Below are positions 1-8,956 of a stretch of 64,000 nt of DNA, piece after piece (position 1 is the first letter of the stretch; each line of letters begins with the position of its first letter). A model generated the notes under the pieces. The model ran no database searches. It saw only the letters and a program-made list of their open reading frames with translations, and was not told the origin of the DNA. The position numbers and the translations under genes are program-made. The stretch is taken from the NCBI GenBank assembly GCA_020444475.1, contig JAHLKV010000003.1, positions 310,001 through 374,000 of the forward strand. Direction: 5' to 3'. This DNA comes from a bacterium. Lineage in GTDB: Bacteria > Zixibacteria > MSB-5A5 > GN15 > FEB-12.

Positions 1-2
1 GC

Positions 3-692
3 TCCATCGAGCTGTTGTACCTCGAAATCTTCAATACCATGGCCCTCGAAGTCGACCAGAAGGATCCTTACACCAAGGGCCACTCCGACCGCGTCGCCTC
101 CCTCGCCCTCCTGCTCGGCCAGGAGATGGGCTTGCAGACCTCGATGCTCAAGACCGTCGTCGCCGGCGCCCTCCTCCATGACATCGGCAAAGTGCTGATC
201 GACGATGCCGTCTTGAAAAAGGAAGGACGTCTGAGCGACGATGAGTTCCGTCAGATCAAACAGCACCCGCAACTCGGCCTGGAGCTGCTCGAAGGCAAGG
301 AGTTCCCCTGGGATATCAAACCGATAATCCTGCACCATCACGAGAAGCTTGATGGTCGCGGCTATCCGCTCGGTCTGAAGGGCGAAGACATCCCGCTGGG
401 AGCGCGGGTCGTCTGTATCGCCGATGTTTTCGACGCCCTCACCTCCGACCGCGTCTACCGTGCCGCGTACACGCCCGAGGCCGCCCTGGAAATCATGGAG
501 GCCGAGTCCGGCGCCTCCTTCGACCCGATCCTGCTCCAGCGCTTCGCCGCCATGATTCGCGACGGTGTCGCCGACACGGTCATCAATTCACGAACCGGCG
601 AGAAGGAAATGTACAGTATCTGGTCGAAATGCATGGGAGAACCGACCACCGAAGATTCCTCGACCACAGCACCTGAACCTGTGACCAGCTGA
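3..692 (+). CDS. HD-GYP domain cyclic-di-GMP phosphodiesterase, 5' end missing
   Basis: The frame is open to the left edge, so this is the C-terminal part of a longer protein and its start is not visible. It carries an essentially complete HD-GYP domain: an HSDR helix, the metal-binding HDIGK motif, a later QHP, the HHHEKLDGRGYP segment that names the family, and the IADVFDALTSDR helix. HD-GYP proteins hydrolyse the second messenger c-di-GMP to pGpG/GMP. All metal and GYP residues are present, so activity is expected. Sensory or receiver domains usually lie N-terminal and would be outside the window. The last 30 residues are a polar, threonine-rich tail. A terminator hairpin follows 68 bases after the stop. 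Confidence 0.93.
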   Translation, partial: SIELLYLEIFNTMALEVDQKDPYTKGHSDRVASLALLLGQEMGLQTSMLKTVVAGALLHDIGKVLIDDAVLKKEGRLSDDEFRQIKQHPQLGLELLEGKEFPWDIKPIILHHHEKLDGRGYPLGLKGEDIPLGARVVCIADVFDALTSDRVYRAAYTPEAALEIMEAESGASFDPILLQRFAAMIRDGVADTVINSRTGEKEMYSIWSKCMGEPTTEDSSTTAPEPVTS

Positions 693-760
693 ACGAACCC
701 CTCCCCCTCCCCTGGAGCGGACGACCACGCACATGGACGGTGGTCCCGACCGCAAACGAA

Positions 761-788
761 AAGCCCCCTCACCTGAGGGGGCTTTTTT
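761..788 (+). terminator. Rho-independent terminator, possibly bidirectional
   Basis: A perfect GC-rich hairpin (AAGCCCCCTC, short loop, GAGGGGGCTT) is followed by a run of T on the plus strand and is preceded by AAAA. It sits between the converging HD-GYP gene and the cytochrome operon and can serve both. Confidence 0.9.
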
Positions 789-815
789 GTAACTCGGCTG
801 GCGAGTTGAGCTACA

Positions 816-1916
816 CTAGTGAGACGATACCATCGGCTGAACCGCCGGACCGTCGGAATTGCCCGCTGCGGCCGCCGGCAGGAAGTCGTTCATGTAGTCG
901 ATCGACGCTTCCAGCAGCGAACGCGAGTAGCTGAAATTGTGCACGCCGAAAGAACGATCTTCTTCGATAAACTGGCGGTTGTACAGCGCACCCGCGACAC
1001 CCGCGTCGGCAACCGTGCCGCTCACCGGAGTGCCGGAACCGGACAGAACGCCCGCCGCCTGCAACAGCACGTCGAGGCTGTCGATCAAACCGTGGATCTC
1101 CGTCCGATACCCTTCAATCGTGCCGTTATTGTCATAGTCGAAATCGGCCGTGAAATCGAACGTGTTCACGCCGGGATGACACGACTCGTTGGCGCATATG
1201 CCGGACAGGTCGTAGCCGCTCTCTTCGTCGATCATGTTGAAGCTGTGACCGCCGATATCATACCCTTCATGGGCCCGAGCGTTACCCATGTGACAGCCGA
1301 TACAGGCTTCACGAACCTGACCGGCATGCGGCGAGCTCGGGAAGGTATAGCCGCCACCCGGGAACTCGTAACCGCCGGTCCCCTGCACCATCTCACCCTG
1401 CGGGCCGTGGTGCGGACCGTACCGGCTGTTCACCGACTGGTCGGCGCCGATCGTCCGAACATCGGTCCGGGAATGATGGCAATTGACGCACAGGTTGCCC
1501 GACTGGTGGTCGAACACAACGCCGTTCGGAAGCGTGTAGGCCGCCGTGGCACGCAGCGTGAAATCGCCGACGGCGTGCGGATTGTGACAGGTGAAACAAC
1601 CAATCGCGCTCACCGATGAGAACGGAACAGACGGCAATGTACCGGTCGCTATAAAGCTGAGGAAACCTTCCTGGTTGTGGCAGGCCGTGCAATCGCTGCC
1701 GCCACGGTTGGTGTAGTCGATATTGTTGCCCGAGGCATGAATCGAGTTGGCCCATTCACCCTGCTGGGCGTCCATCTGACCATTGTGACAGCCGAAGCAG
1801 TTCGTGGCGCTGATGTCCTCGACCTCACCGGTGATTTCCCGCTCGCAACCCGTCAGGGCAAGCATGACCAGTGCCATCGCGGCGAGCGCGAACGCGGCCC
1901 ATTTGATGCGTACCAT
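816..1916 (-). CDS. Multiheme c-type cytochrome lipoprotein (predicted outer-surface electron carrier)
   Basis: The protein of 366 residues has a lipoprotein signal peptide ending in the lipobox LTGC, so it is predicted to be lipid-anchored. It holds five canonical CXXCH heme-binding motifs (CFGCH, CTACH, CFTCH, CVNCH, CIGCH) and one expanded CX4CH (CANESCH), giving five or six c-type hemes. I chose the ATG at 1916 because GGAGGT lies four bases upstream and the signal peptide then begins cleanly; an upstream ATG at 1964 with GGAAGAG before it is possible. It is the last gene of a three-gene unit after a decaheme cytochrome and a beta-barrel. By analogy to Mtr/Omc porin-cytochrome complexes it would be the outward-facing cytochrome. 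The electron acceptor cannot be told from sequence. Confidence 0.88.
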   Translation of the reverse strand: MVRIKWAAFALAAMALVMLALTGCEREITGEVEDISATNCFGCHNGQMDAQQGEWANSIHASGNNIDYTNRGGSDCTACHNQEGFLSFIATGTLPSVPFSSVSAIGCFTCHNPHAVGDFTLRATAAYTLPNGVVFDHQSGNLCVNCHHSRTDVRTIGADQSVNSRYGPHHGPQGEMVQGTGGYEFPGGGYTFPSSPHAGQVREACIGCHMGNARAHEGYDIGGHSFNMIDEESGYDLSGICANESCHPGVNTFDFTADFDYDNNGTIEGYRTEIHGLIDSLDVLLQAAGVLSGSGTPVSGTVADAGVAGALYNRQFIEEDRSFGVHNFSYSRSLLEASIDYMNDFLPAAAAGNSDGPAVQPMVSSH

Positions 1917-1989
1917 AGCTACCTCCATTGGGAGACCCATCTCCACATGCATATTGCGTTTCATTCTGTTATTCTCTTCCTCAAACGAC

Positions 1990-3534
1990 CTAGAACTCGT
2001 GAATGAGGTTTACCTCAACCACGTTGGCCGTGTAATACTCCGTATAGGTACCGACAACGTCCGAGAAATCGTCGAAATTGTGCGCCGAGTAGATCACCTC
2101 GATCTTGTTCTTCGGCATAAACTCGTACATCGCCGACATGCGCACCGAGAAGCTCTCGATATCGAGATCCTGCTGCGAACGCACATACGTCCCGCCGAAC
2201 CCGATCTGCGCCTTCATATATTCGATCGAATAGACGTCGCCGTTGAAGACGTGCTGGCGAAGCGTGAACGTACCGTCGGTGTTTTCGTATTCACCGTCGC
2301 TGTAGGAATACGACGCCACCAGCGAACCGTACTTCTCCACGGTGGCCGCCAGGTCGGTCCCGAACCGGACGAAGTCCGCGCTGGTGCCGATATCGTCGTT
2401 CTCCGTCTTGCGGCTTTCACCTTTCAGACGAAGCGTCCCGTAGCTGCAGCGATACCTGGCCTGCCCCCAGAAACGGGTGCGGTCCTGATCGCCGGTCAGC
2501 GTGCTGCCTTCCTGCACTTCCGAGGTCTCAGATCCGAATCCGGCCCGGAACTGCAGCATCGGCGTGGCGTTGATCCAGCCCGAGAACACATAACCGTTGT
2601 CGTTGATCTCGTCGAATACGTCGTCGTTGACCCGATACCGATAGCCAACCTGCACGCCGCCTTTCTGGCGCCAGGTCTTGCCGGCATAAATCACATTGAC
2701 CACGTTGTCGGTGGCGACGACATCACCGGTCCGACGGGCGCGGTCGATCACGAAGCTGTAGCGCACCGTGTAGCCGTCACCGTAGAACCAGCGCGCGCCG
2801 AGCCAGGCCGTATTGGCGGTCAGCGTGTCATCGCGGTTGACCATCTTGCCCTGATAGTTCTGGAAACCGGCGTTGAGCAGGAGGTTCTCGTACCTCGGCA
2901 CCGGCGTGACCGCACTGGCGCGCAGACGGCGCGTGTCGCGATCGCGCAATTCGTCGATATCATCGCCGTAGCTCGAACCGCGGTACTCCACCTCCAGGCG
3001 GCTGCGATTGTAGGTGAACTCGGCGCCCGCGTTGTAGTACGACTGCGAGTAGTCGACCTCGTTGATCGACTCCGGATCCAACAGATCCAGCATCTGCCCC
3101 GCCTTGCGGGTCAAACCGTAGCCGCCGAACACCTTGACATGCTTCATGGGATGCACCCAGACCTGACCGCTGGTCTGCTCCCGGCGCGTATACCGCTCGC
3201 CGTCGAAACTGTACACGCGGCGATACTTATTGTGACGAAGCGTCGCGCCGCCATGTCCGCTCTTCTGCAGACCCAAGACCATGTTCCGGTTGTTCATGGT
3301 GACGTTGTCGAAGTCGCCGAACAACCGAAGGCCGTTGTCCCAGGTGTAGCGGAAGTTCTCCAGCGACAGCACCCCGCCCTCGTACAGGTTGTACGTCGGC
3401 TGGTTCATCGCCTGATTGCCTTCCTGGTCCAGATACACGTATCCGACCTTCGCGTCACCTCGGAAATCACCGGCGACAGCCATCCCAGCAAGAAGTGCCG
3501 TCGTCAGCAAGGATATCCATAGTATTCGTTTCAT
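1990..3534 (-). CDS. Outer-membrane beta-barrel of the porin-cytochrome conduit (MtrB/OmbB-like)
   Basis: The 514-residue protein has a signal peptide ending at AVAG and then a long series of alternating amphipathic beta strands rich in Tyr, Arg and Asp. It ends in the aromatic beta-signal VNLIHEF typical of outer-membrane barrels. Its place between two multiheme cytochrome genes is that of the MtrB-type sheath porin, which holds the periplasmic decaheme cytochrome in the outer membrane. The N-terminal CXXC of Shewanella MtrB is absent and the length lies between Geobacter OmbB and Shewanella MtrB. The start at 3534 has GGAGG six bases upstream, overlapping the end of the upstream gene 11 bases away, which suggests coupled translation. 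The porin identity rests on context plus barrel character. Confidence 0.8.
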   Translation of the reverse strand: MKRILWISLLTTALLAGMAVAGDFRGDAKVGYVYLDQEGNQAMNQPTYNLYEGGVLSLENFRYTWDNGLRLFGDFDNVTMNNRNMVLGLQKSGHGGATLRHNKYRRVYSFDGERYTRREQTSGQVWVHPMKHVKVFGGYGLTRKAGQMLDLLDPESINEVDYSQSYYNAGAEFTYNRSRLEVEYRGSSYGDDIDELRDRDTRRLRASAVTPVPRYENLLLNAGFQNYQGKMVNRDDTLTANTAWLGARWFYGDGYTVRYSFVIDRARRTGDVVATDNVVNVIYAGKTWRQKGGVQVGYRYRVNDDVFDEINDNGYVFSGWINATPMLQFRAGFGSETSEVQEGSTLTGDQDRTRFWGQARYRCSYGTLRLKGESRKTENDDIGTSADFVRFGTDLAATVEKYGSLVASYSYSDGEYENTDGTFTLRQHVFNGDVYSIEYMKAQIGFGGTYVRSQQDLDIESFSVRMSAMYEFMPKNKIEVIYSAHNFDDFSDVVGTYTEYYTANVVEVNLIHEF

Positions 3535-3545
3535 TGCCACCCTCC

Positions 3546-4490
3546 TCAATCCAGCACGTTGTGGCAATAACAGGAGCCGGGGCCGTCACCAAATTTGGTG
3601 CCGAGCTGCGGATCGAGCAGGCCACGGTTATCATTGGAACCGTGCACGGCGTTGTGACAATCAACGCAGGCGTAGGCGGAACCAATGCCGCTGTGGGCGA
3701 CCATATGCCCCGCGGGCGTGCCGTGACACGACTGACACAGACTGCTCACGGGCTGAGTAAGCAACCGCTCGTTCGGGCTGCCGTGTGGTGAGTGACAAGC
3801 TACGCAGCCGTCACCCTCGGTCGAAAATGAGCTGCCGGCCTCGTGCTCGAAGCGGAACGGTCCGGCCAGCTCCTGATGGCACGACGCGCAGTTGGTCGAG
3901 CCGCCGTGACCCACCAGCGGCTCAGTGCCGCCGGAGAAATCATGACAACTCACGCAGGAGATGTTGCCCGAGGTCAACGGGTGATTGGATCGCTGGCGGA
4001 AACCGCTTACCACTGCCACGTGGCACTGACCGCAGAATTCGCCGTCATCATCCAGAAGCAACGAGACCCCGGCATCGTGCACACCGTGGCAGTCCGTACA
4101 ACCCAGATCCTGACCGATATGGGGATCGAAGCCAAGCGTGCCCTGCTCTTTATGCGGCTGGTGACAGCCGGAACAGATCTCGTTCTGGTCGACCGTCGTC
4201 ATGCGGGCCGGATTGCCGATGTTCTCAGCCGACGGGTCTTCGACATGCACCGCCGCGCCGGTGTGGCAGCTGACACACGAAATCTGGAAACCGTGCTTGT
4301 CTGCCCCTTTGGTGAGACGGTGGGTGGTCGCCATCAGCGAGGCATCCAGCCCCTCATGGCACATCAAACAGGTCTCGTTATCCGGCTGGGATTCTTGCGC
4401 CACCACGACCGAAACCAATATCAGCACCATTATGAGCAGTGCTCCGATACCGGCTATGGCTGGTGATCTGAACCCAGGAGTTTTTGCCAT
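3546..4490 (-). CDS. Decaheme c-type cytochrome, periplasmic (MtrA/DmsE-like)
   Basis: The 314-residue protein has a hydrophobic N-terminal export segment ending VVVAQ and ten CXXCH motifs spread evenly to the C terminus (CLMCH, CVSCH, CSGCH, CTDCH, CGQCH, CVSCH, CASCH, CVACH, CQSCH, CVDCH). A final CYCH is one residue too short to count. Many extra histidines can act as distal ligands. Length, heme number and spacing fit the MtrA/DmsE group, which passes electrons from the periplasm into an outer-membrane porin. The start at 4490 is preferred because GAGGT lies five bases before it; the longer frame adds an implausible Arg/Cys extension. It is the first gene of the unit and is followed by the porin after 11 bases. 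Confidence 0.9.
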   Translation of the reverse strand: MAKTPGFRSPAIAGIGALLIMVLILVSVVVAQESQPDNETCLMCHEGLDASLMATTHRLTKGADKHGFQISCVSCHTGAAVHVEDPSAENIGNPARMTTVDQNEICSGCHQPHKEQGTLGFDPHIGQDLGCTDCHGVHDAGVSLLLDDDGEFCGQCHVAVVSGFRQRSNHPLTSGNISCVSCHDFSGGTEPLVGHGGSTNCASCHQELAGPFRFEHEAGSSFSTEGDGCVACHSPHGSPNERLLTQPVSSLCQSCHGTPAGHMVAHSGIGSAYACVDCHNAVHGSNDNRGLLDPQLGTKFGDGPGSCYCHNVLD

Positions 4491-4952
4491 ACAACACCTC
4501 ACCCGACTTGTATCGTTTGTCATCCTAATGTCATTTCCTAACTAAAGGAGTTAATACATCGCAGATGTCGACAAAGCAAGGAAAATCTTGAGAAAAACAG
4601 GGGTTTATTTAGTACATATTGTACTGATTAGTAGACTTTTAACCCTCGTAACTGCTTATTGTTATGCAAGCTATACTATATTTATCGGCTTTAATTCGCG
4701 CATATCAAGTGAAAAACTTCTCAAGCTCTCTCCTAATTGTCCCGTTTTGTTTCTGCCGACAGGATGTCACCGCCACGGCATCTTTCTGTCCGCCAAGGGA
4801 TTCTCAAAAGAGGGGAAAACTAGAATGTGGAGTGGATTATGCGAGAATCAAGTGTGCAGTCTTTGCACACTACTAGCCGCAAAAATAGATCGGGACGCTC
4901 CAAACAGTCGCACTATTTGAGGCGCCCCGACCTGATTCGAGAATCAGCCTCA
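4491..4952. other. Intergenic region upstream of the cytochrome operon
   Basis: This gene-free stretch is clearly more AT-rich than its surroundings between about 4550 and 4740, as expected for a promoter region of the minus-strand cytochrome operon. It holds the 15-base palindrome listed separately. Near its right end CCGACCTG (4927-4934) and CAGGTCGG (4962-4969) form an inverted repeat around the stop of the propeller gene, with a second palindrome CTGATTC-GA-GAATCAG (4932-4947) inside. It has no T run, so it is only a possible transcript end. The open frame at 4588-4920 has no convincing ribosome site or family. Confidence 0.5.
4611..4625. promoter_or_regulatory. Perfect palindrome AGTACA-TAT-TGTACT, candidate operator
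   Basis: Two 6-base arms with a 3-base spacer make a perfect inverted repeat about 120 bases before the decaheme cytochrome start, in the AT-rich promoter region. The size and symmetry suit a dimeric regulator. No known operator is recognised and a chance origin is possible. Confidence 0.3.
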
Positions 4953-6161
4953 CTACCGAAGCCAGGTCGGTCCCGTCTTCGGCCCCGGACCACTCAAAAA
5001 CAGATTATTGACCAGGTAAATCAAGTCTGACAGGTCGGTTTCGAAATCGCCCGTGACATTTGCCCGCCAGCTCGGCCAGACCGGATGCGGCCCGCCCAGA
5101 AAAAGATAGTTCACCAGATAGATCAAATCCGACAAGTCTACTCCGAAATCACCGTTGGCGTCCCCCGGGCGGTAGTCGATCGCGATATGGTACGGGCCGT
5201 CCCCCACCGCCCACCGCTTCAGCTCCACCCCGGCCGCACTGCGCCGGCTCACAAAATCGGTGAAACTGGCGACATAAATGGTGCTGTCCGACCCGGCCGC
5301 CACCGAGAGGCAGTTCTGATCGACCGCCATGGGGCTGCCATTGTCATAGAGCACACTCCCCGTCCCGGCATCATAGCCGAAAACAAACCCATTACCGGTG
5401 AATCCCCCGGCCGCCAGCCACGCTTTGTTGTCCGGGCCAATCGCGATTTGCCCCGGTGAACCACCCAGTGTTACACTGTCGACCACGAGATCGGACCCGA
5501 CATCGATCACGTACGCCGTGCCGAACACCGAGAAGTAATCCCCCGTACACGAAACATGCACCCGACCATCCCGGTCGATATCCATGAACTGGGGGTTCAG
5601 CCCGACCGCAACATCCGCCACCAGCGTATCCGGCCCGATTTCGAACACCGTCACCCGTCCGGGATCGTACAGGAAGGTCGAAAAGTCGAAACCCGAGTTC
5701 GCCACATACAGCTTGTGCTCGGCGATAACCATCCCCTCCGGGCTTTTCCCCGCCCCGAACTGCCCGACCACCTGCCGCGTGTCGATATCAATCCGCGCCA
5801 CGGCATTCTCATTGAGCAGCGTAACATAAGCCGTGTGATCATCATAGAAAGTCATCCAATACGGATTCGACCCCGGCGGCAAGTCGATATAGTCGACGGT
5901 CGTGTGTGATCTGAGATTAATCACCTGAATCTCATCGGTAACCGAACAAACCACATAGCCGAGGGTATCGCGAATCACGATCTGATTGGGCGCCGCATTG
6001 ATATCCGATCCGAGAGCGACGATGTTATTTTGCACCAGATTCGAGTCCACCACGATTCGCGAGAGTGTCTCACCCGTACCGTTCACCACGTACAGCGATG
6101 GCCCGGCAACTGCCGCTGCACCGAGCAGCAGTCCAAACATTGCATATATATAAGCACGCAT
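4953..6161 (-). CDS. Secreted YncE/BtuG-like beta-propeller with C-terminal dockerin-like repeats
   Basis: The 402-residue protein starts with a signal peptide (AAAVAGPS). From about residue 22 to 330 it has repeated blades of the YncE type, with recurring LYVVNG, YVVCS, AYVTLLNENAVARIDI, LYVANSGFD and KAWLAAGG strands. Residues 333-400 form a duplicated Ca-binding unit (GDANGDFGVDLSDLIYLVNY and a second GDFETDLSDLIYLVNN), the pattern of type I dockerins. It lies 29 bases after a TonB receptor preceded by a cobalamin riboswitch. In Bacteroides the propeller BtuG works on the surface with BtuB and binds cobalamin very tightly, so a B12-capture role is inferred. There is no lipobox; the dockerin-like tail may replace the lipid anchor. 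The ATG at 6161 has CGGAG ten bases upstream. Confidence 0.75.
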   Translation of the reverse strand: MRAYIYAMFGLLLGAAAVAGPSLYVVNGTGETLSRIVVDSNLVQNNIVALGSDINAAPNQIVIRDTLGYVVCSVTDEIQVINLRSHTTVDYIDLPPGSNPYWMTFYDDHTAYVTLLNENAVARIDIDTRQVVGQFGAGKSPEGMVIAEHKLYVANSGFDFSTFLYDPGRVTVFEIGPDTLVADVAVGLNPQFMDIDRDGRVHVSCTGDYFSVFGTAYVIDVGSDLVVDSVTLGGSPGQIAIGPDNKAWLAAGGFTGNGFVFGYDAGTGSVLYDNGSPMAVDQNCLSVAAGSDSTIYVASFTDFVSRRSAAGVELKRWAVGDGPYHIAIDYRPGDANGDFGVDLSDLIYLVNYLFLGGPHPVWPSWRANVTGDFETDLSDLIYLVNNLFLSGPGPKTGPTWLR

Positions 6162-6190
6162 CAATTTCTACTCCGATATGATCGCTGACA

Positions 6191-8563
6191 TTACTCGGTG
6201 GTTCCGGATGTGTTCCCCCGGCTGTCGGGCGTGAAGGTCAACTCGATCCCCACTCCGATCGACCGACCGGGCATCGGGTAGTTGGCCAGCAGGACATACT
6301 GCTCATCGCGGATGTTCTTCACATCGAACGTCGACCGAATCAACCACTGCCGCCCCGGTGCAATCTCGACCCCCAGGGAGAGGTCGTCCACCCGATAGGC
6401 GCCATAATACTTCGTGTTCGCCGCATTTGTGTACGTTTTGTCGGCCCAGCGGACGGCATATGACAGCGACAGCCCGCTGACCTGAAGCTGGGCCGCCAGA
6501 CGACTGGTATAACGAGGATAAAAGACCAGTCGCTTGTTGTACGTGGCATGCTCGGGCACCTTGTTAAACGCATCCGTCACGGCGTTCCGCCAGTCGAGCA
6601 CCAGCCGCCGCTCGAACAAACCAATCTTGATCGATTCTTCATGCCCGGTAATCCTCGCCAGTCCCAGATTGCTCGGCTGCCACTGATCCTGAAAATTGAC
6701 ATTCCACACCACCAGATCACGAACCTGCGAATGGAAATATGTTGCTCCGCCCGTGATCTCGAAAAACCACCGCCCGAACGATACCTCCGCCGAAACTTCC
6801 GAGTGCTCGGAGTGTTCCGGACGAAGGTCCGGATTGCCGGTCGAACGTGCGTCGCCGCGCCAGAACAGGGCGTTGATCGACGGCAGCCGAAGCGACTTCC
6901 CGTAACTGCCGCGTACGGTGTATCGAACAGCCCCGCCACCGCTTAACGCCAGCCCGACCCGCGGCGACCACGACTCCGTCGTATGCGAATCACCATGATC
7001 AAGCAGCGTCTCGTACTCACTATCCGTGCGGGTGTGGTCATAGCGCAACGCGCCATCCACCACGACAACATCCACCGGCAAACCATCGGGGATCGCCAGC
7101 CGCTGCGAGAGCGTAACCGCCGCCGATCGACCCGCGCGCGTCGACTTGCCCATCGCAAACTGCGGCCTCAGAAAATCATCATGGAACAACCGTTCCCGAC
7201 GATACTCCACCACCGCCCGGCTCCGGTTCCCGCTCCAGAAAGAACGCTGCGAAGTATGCCTGGCCGAGACGATATCATTGAGAAAACGACTATCAAAATG
7301 GTACGCCGGACTGATCGCCGAATCGACATTCACGAACGACTGGTCCAGCTGCGTATATCCAATCGACATCTCGTGCCGATCCTCCGCCGTGCCGCCAATC
7401 GCCAGCGCCACCGAGCCCACCAGCCGGTCATCCAGTGACCGACCACTCGTATCCGGCCGCGACACCGACCCCGGTAAGCCCCGATGCGCTCGGTACCGAT
7501 GCAGCGAAAATGACAGCGAAACATTGCCGCCAGGCGAGGCCGCCCCGCTCCCGAAATAGTTGTCCATCCGGACGTCATTGTTGCGGCGCGTCCCGTCATA
7601 GCTGCTGTGTGATCCACCGGATCCGCTCACCGCATACGCGTAATCGAAATCTCCCTCATTCTGCCGATGACTATACGCGAACCGGCTCTTCAGCCCCTGC
7701 ATATCCAGCGGATCAGTAACCTGCATCCCCACATCGCGCCCACCATACGCTTCGGTACGCGAAGATACTTCAAACGACCGGTCCCTCTCCTCCGATTGCG
7801 GCCGTGTCACGATATTGATCGCCCCCCCTAACGCATCGGGACCAAACTCCGCCGAAGCGCCCCCTGTGTGGATCTCGATCCGCTCCACGACATCAACCGG
7901 AATTGAAGACAGGTCCGCCACCCCGTTCCCGGAACCGTTTAACTTCTGCCCGTCAAGCAGTACCAGCACCTGGTTGGCAGTGCTCCCCCGCATACGCACT
8001 TCGACCGGCCCCGACGGTCCCGCCTGCTGCACATATACTCCCTCGACCTGCTGCAACACCTCGGCCAGCGACCTCGACCCGCTTCTCTGAATCGCCTGCC
8101 GACCGATCACCACCGGACGGTCCCCCGACAGCAGCAGGCGGCTGTCTGTCACCCGCACCGAGCCCAGCTCGTACACGGTCGGCGTCAGATACACCTCGAC
8201 CTGAAGCGACTGGTCCGCCGACAACCGTACACTGATCCTCTCGAACGACTCATATCCGACCGACGATACGTCGATCACGTACTCCCCGGGTGGCACCGAG
8301 CGAAACACGAACGATCCATCGTCATCCGTGACCGCGACAAAGCCCGTCCTGACCAGACGAATCGTCGCCCCTGCCACCGGCGCGCCGCTGCCGTCATCCA
8401 GGACCGTCCCCGAGAGCCGGGCGGCTACGTCATTCCCGACCGGCATGCTCGCTGCACAGGCAGGACCGGACGCAGCAGAACATAGAAATAGAATGAAGAT
8501 GAACGCCCACAAGACCGGAGGGTCGTGCTTCCGGTCACTCAGGGCACGAAAAAAGCGCTGCAT
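6191..8563 (-). CDS. btuB: TonB-dependent outer-membrane receptor, predicted cobalamin transporter (BtuB-like)
   Basis: The 790-residue protein has a signal peptide ending PACAAS and a carboxypeptidase-regulatory-like domain (GTVLDDGSGAPVAGATIRL, roughly residues 45-130). A plug domain follows with LLDGQKLNG, VERIEIHTGGASAEFGPDA and GGAINIVTRP, and then a 22-strand type barrel to the C terminus. These proteins import scarce nutrients using TonB-ExbBD energy. The substrate call rests on the cobalamin riboswitch directly upstream, not on the barrel sequence. The extra N-terminal domain is usual in Bacteroidota receptors and absent from E. coli BtuB. The start at 8563 has GGAGG four bases upstream; the longer frame enters the riboswitch leader. 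The BtuG-like propeller follows in the same transcript. Confidence 0.88.
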   Translation of the reverse strand: MQRFFRALSDRKHDPPVLWAFIFILFLCSAASGPACAASMPVGNDVAARLSGTVLDDGSGAPVAGATIRLVRTGFVAVTDDDGSFVFRSVPPGEYVIDVSSVGYESFERISVRLSADQSLQVEVYLTPTVYELGSVRVTDSRLLLSGDRPVVIGRQAIQRSGSRSLAEVLQQVEGVYVQQAGPSGPVEVRMRGSTANQVLVLLDGQKLNGSGNGVADLSSIPVDVVERIEIHTGGASAEFGPDALGGAINIVTRPQSEERDRSFEVSSRTEAYGGRDVGMQVTDPLDMQGLKSRFAYSHRQNEGDFDYAYAVSGSGGSHSSYDGTRRNNDVRMDNYFGSGAASPGGNVSLSFSLHRYRAHRGLPGSVSRPDTSGRSLDDRLVGSVALAIGGTAEDRHEMSIGYTQLDQSFVNVDSAISPAYHFDSRFLNDIVSARHTSQRSFWSGNRSRAVVEYRRERLFHDDFLRPQFAMGKSTRAGRSAAVTLSQRLAIPDGLPVDVVVVDGALRYDHTRTDSEYETLLDHGDSHTTESWSPRVGLALSGGGAVRYTVRGSYGKSLRLPSINALFWRGDARSTGNPDLRPEHSEHSEVSAEVSFGRWFFEITGGATYFHSQVRDLVVWNVNFQDQWQPSNLGLARITGHEESIKIGLFERRLVLDWRNAVTDAFNKVPEHATYNKRLVFYPRYTSRLAAQLQVSGLSLSYAVRWADKTYTNAANTKYYGAYRVDDLSLGVEIAPGRQWLIRSTFDVKNIRDEQYVLLANYPMPGRSIGVGIELTFTPDSRGNTSGTTE

Positions 8564-8639
8564 GGATCCTCCATGGAGCGCCACTGGCGTAGGTGGTCGT
8601 AGACCGATCAGCCCGCGCTGATGGCACACCGGACATCAG

Positions 8640-8830
8640 ATAGTGATACGGCAGGTTTCCTGGCTCCGGCATCGAACCTCTCCGGGCGCCTTCCCTGATT
8701 GCTCAAGTGGCGTCAGTGCCCGAAAAGTAGCCGTTACAGTAGCGGGGCTGCGACGGATTCACACCGTCTTCCCTTTTACCCGTCCGGGCGGACGGCACCG
8801 TATCGGTGTTGACTCACGTTACCGGTTTCC
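8640..8830 (-). promoter_or_regulatory. Cobalamin riboswitch
   Basis: Read on the minus strand, the leader has GGTGCC, then AAAAGGGAA, GGTGTGAATCC, and GCAGCCCCGCTACTGTAA. It ends with the B12-box form GAGCCAGGAAACCTGCC at 8650-8667. These are the conserved blocks of the adenosylcobalamin riboswitch in the correct order and spacing. It lies about 75 bases before the receptor start, so B12 is predicted to repress the receptor and propeller genes. The outer limits are approximate. Confidence 0.95.
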
Positions 8831-8956
8831 AACCAGACCGTCAAGTGATTTGTACTCACCTCGTGGTGCCATTCCGTCGGGCCCTGTTTGCCAACGGCGA
8901 ATGTGACCCAACGGGACTGCATCGATAACGGACGAGAGTCTGAATCACCCATAAGC

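Noticed and set aside
1804-3522. A 572-residue plus-strand open frame
   Set aside because: Runs opposite the porin and cytochrome genes; it has no signal peptide or family mark, while the minus-strand frames have heme motifs and ribosome sites.
4588-4920. A 110-residue plus-strand frame in the AT-rich region
   Set aside because: No ribosome site at the start, no family resemblance, and it crosses a probable promoter region.
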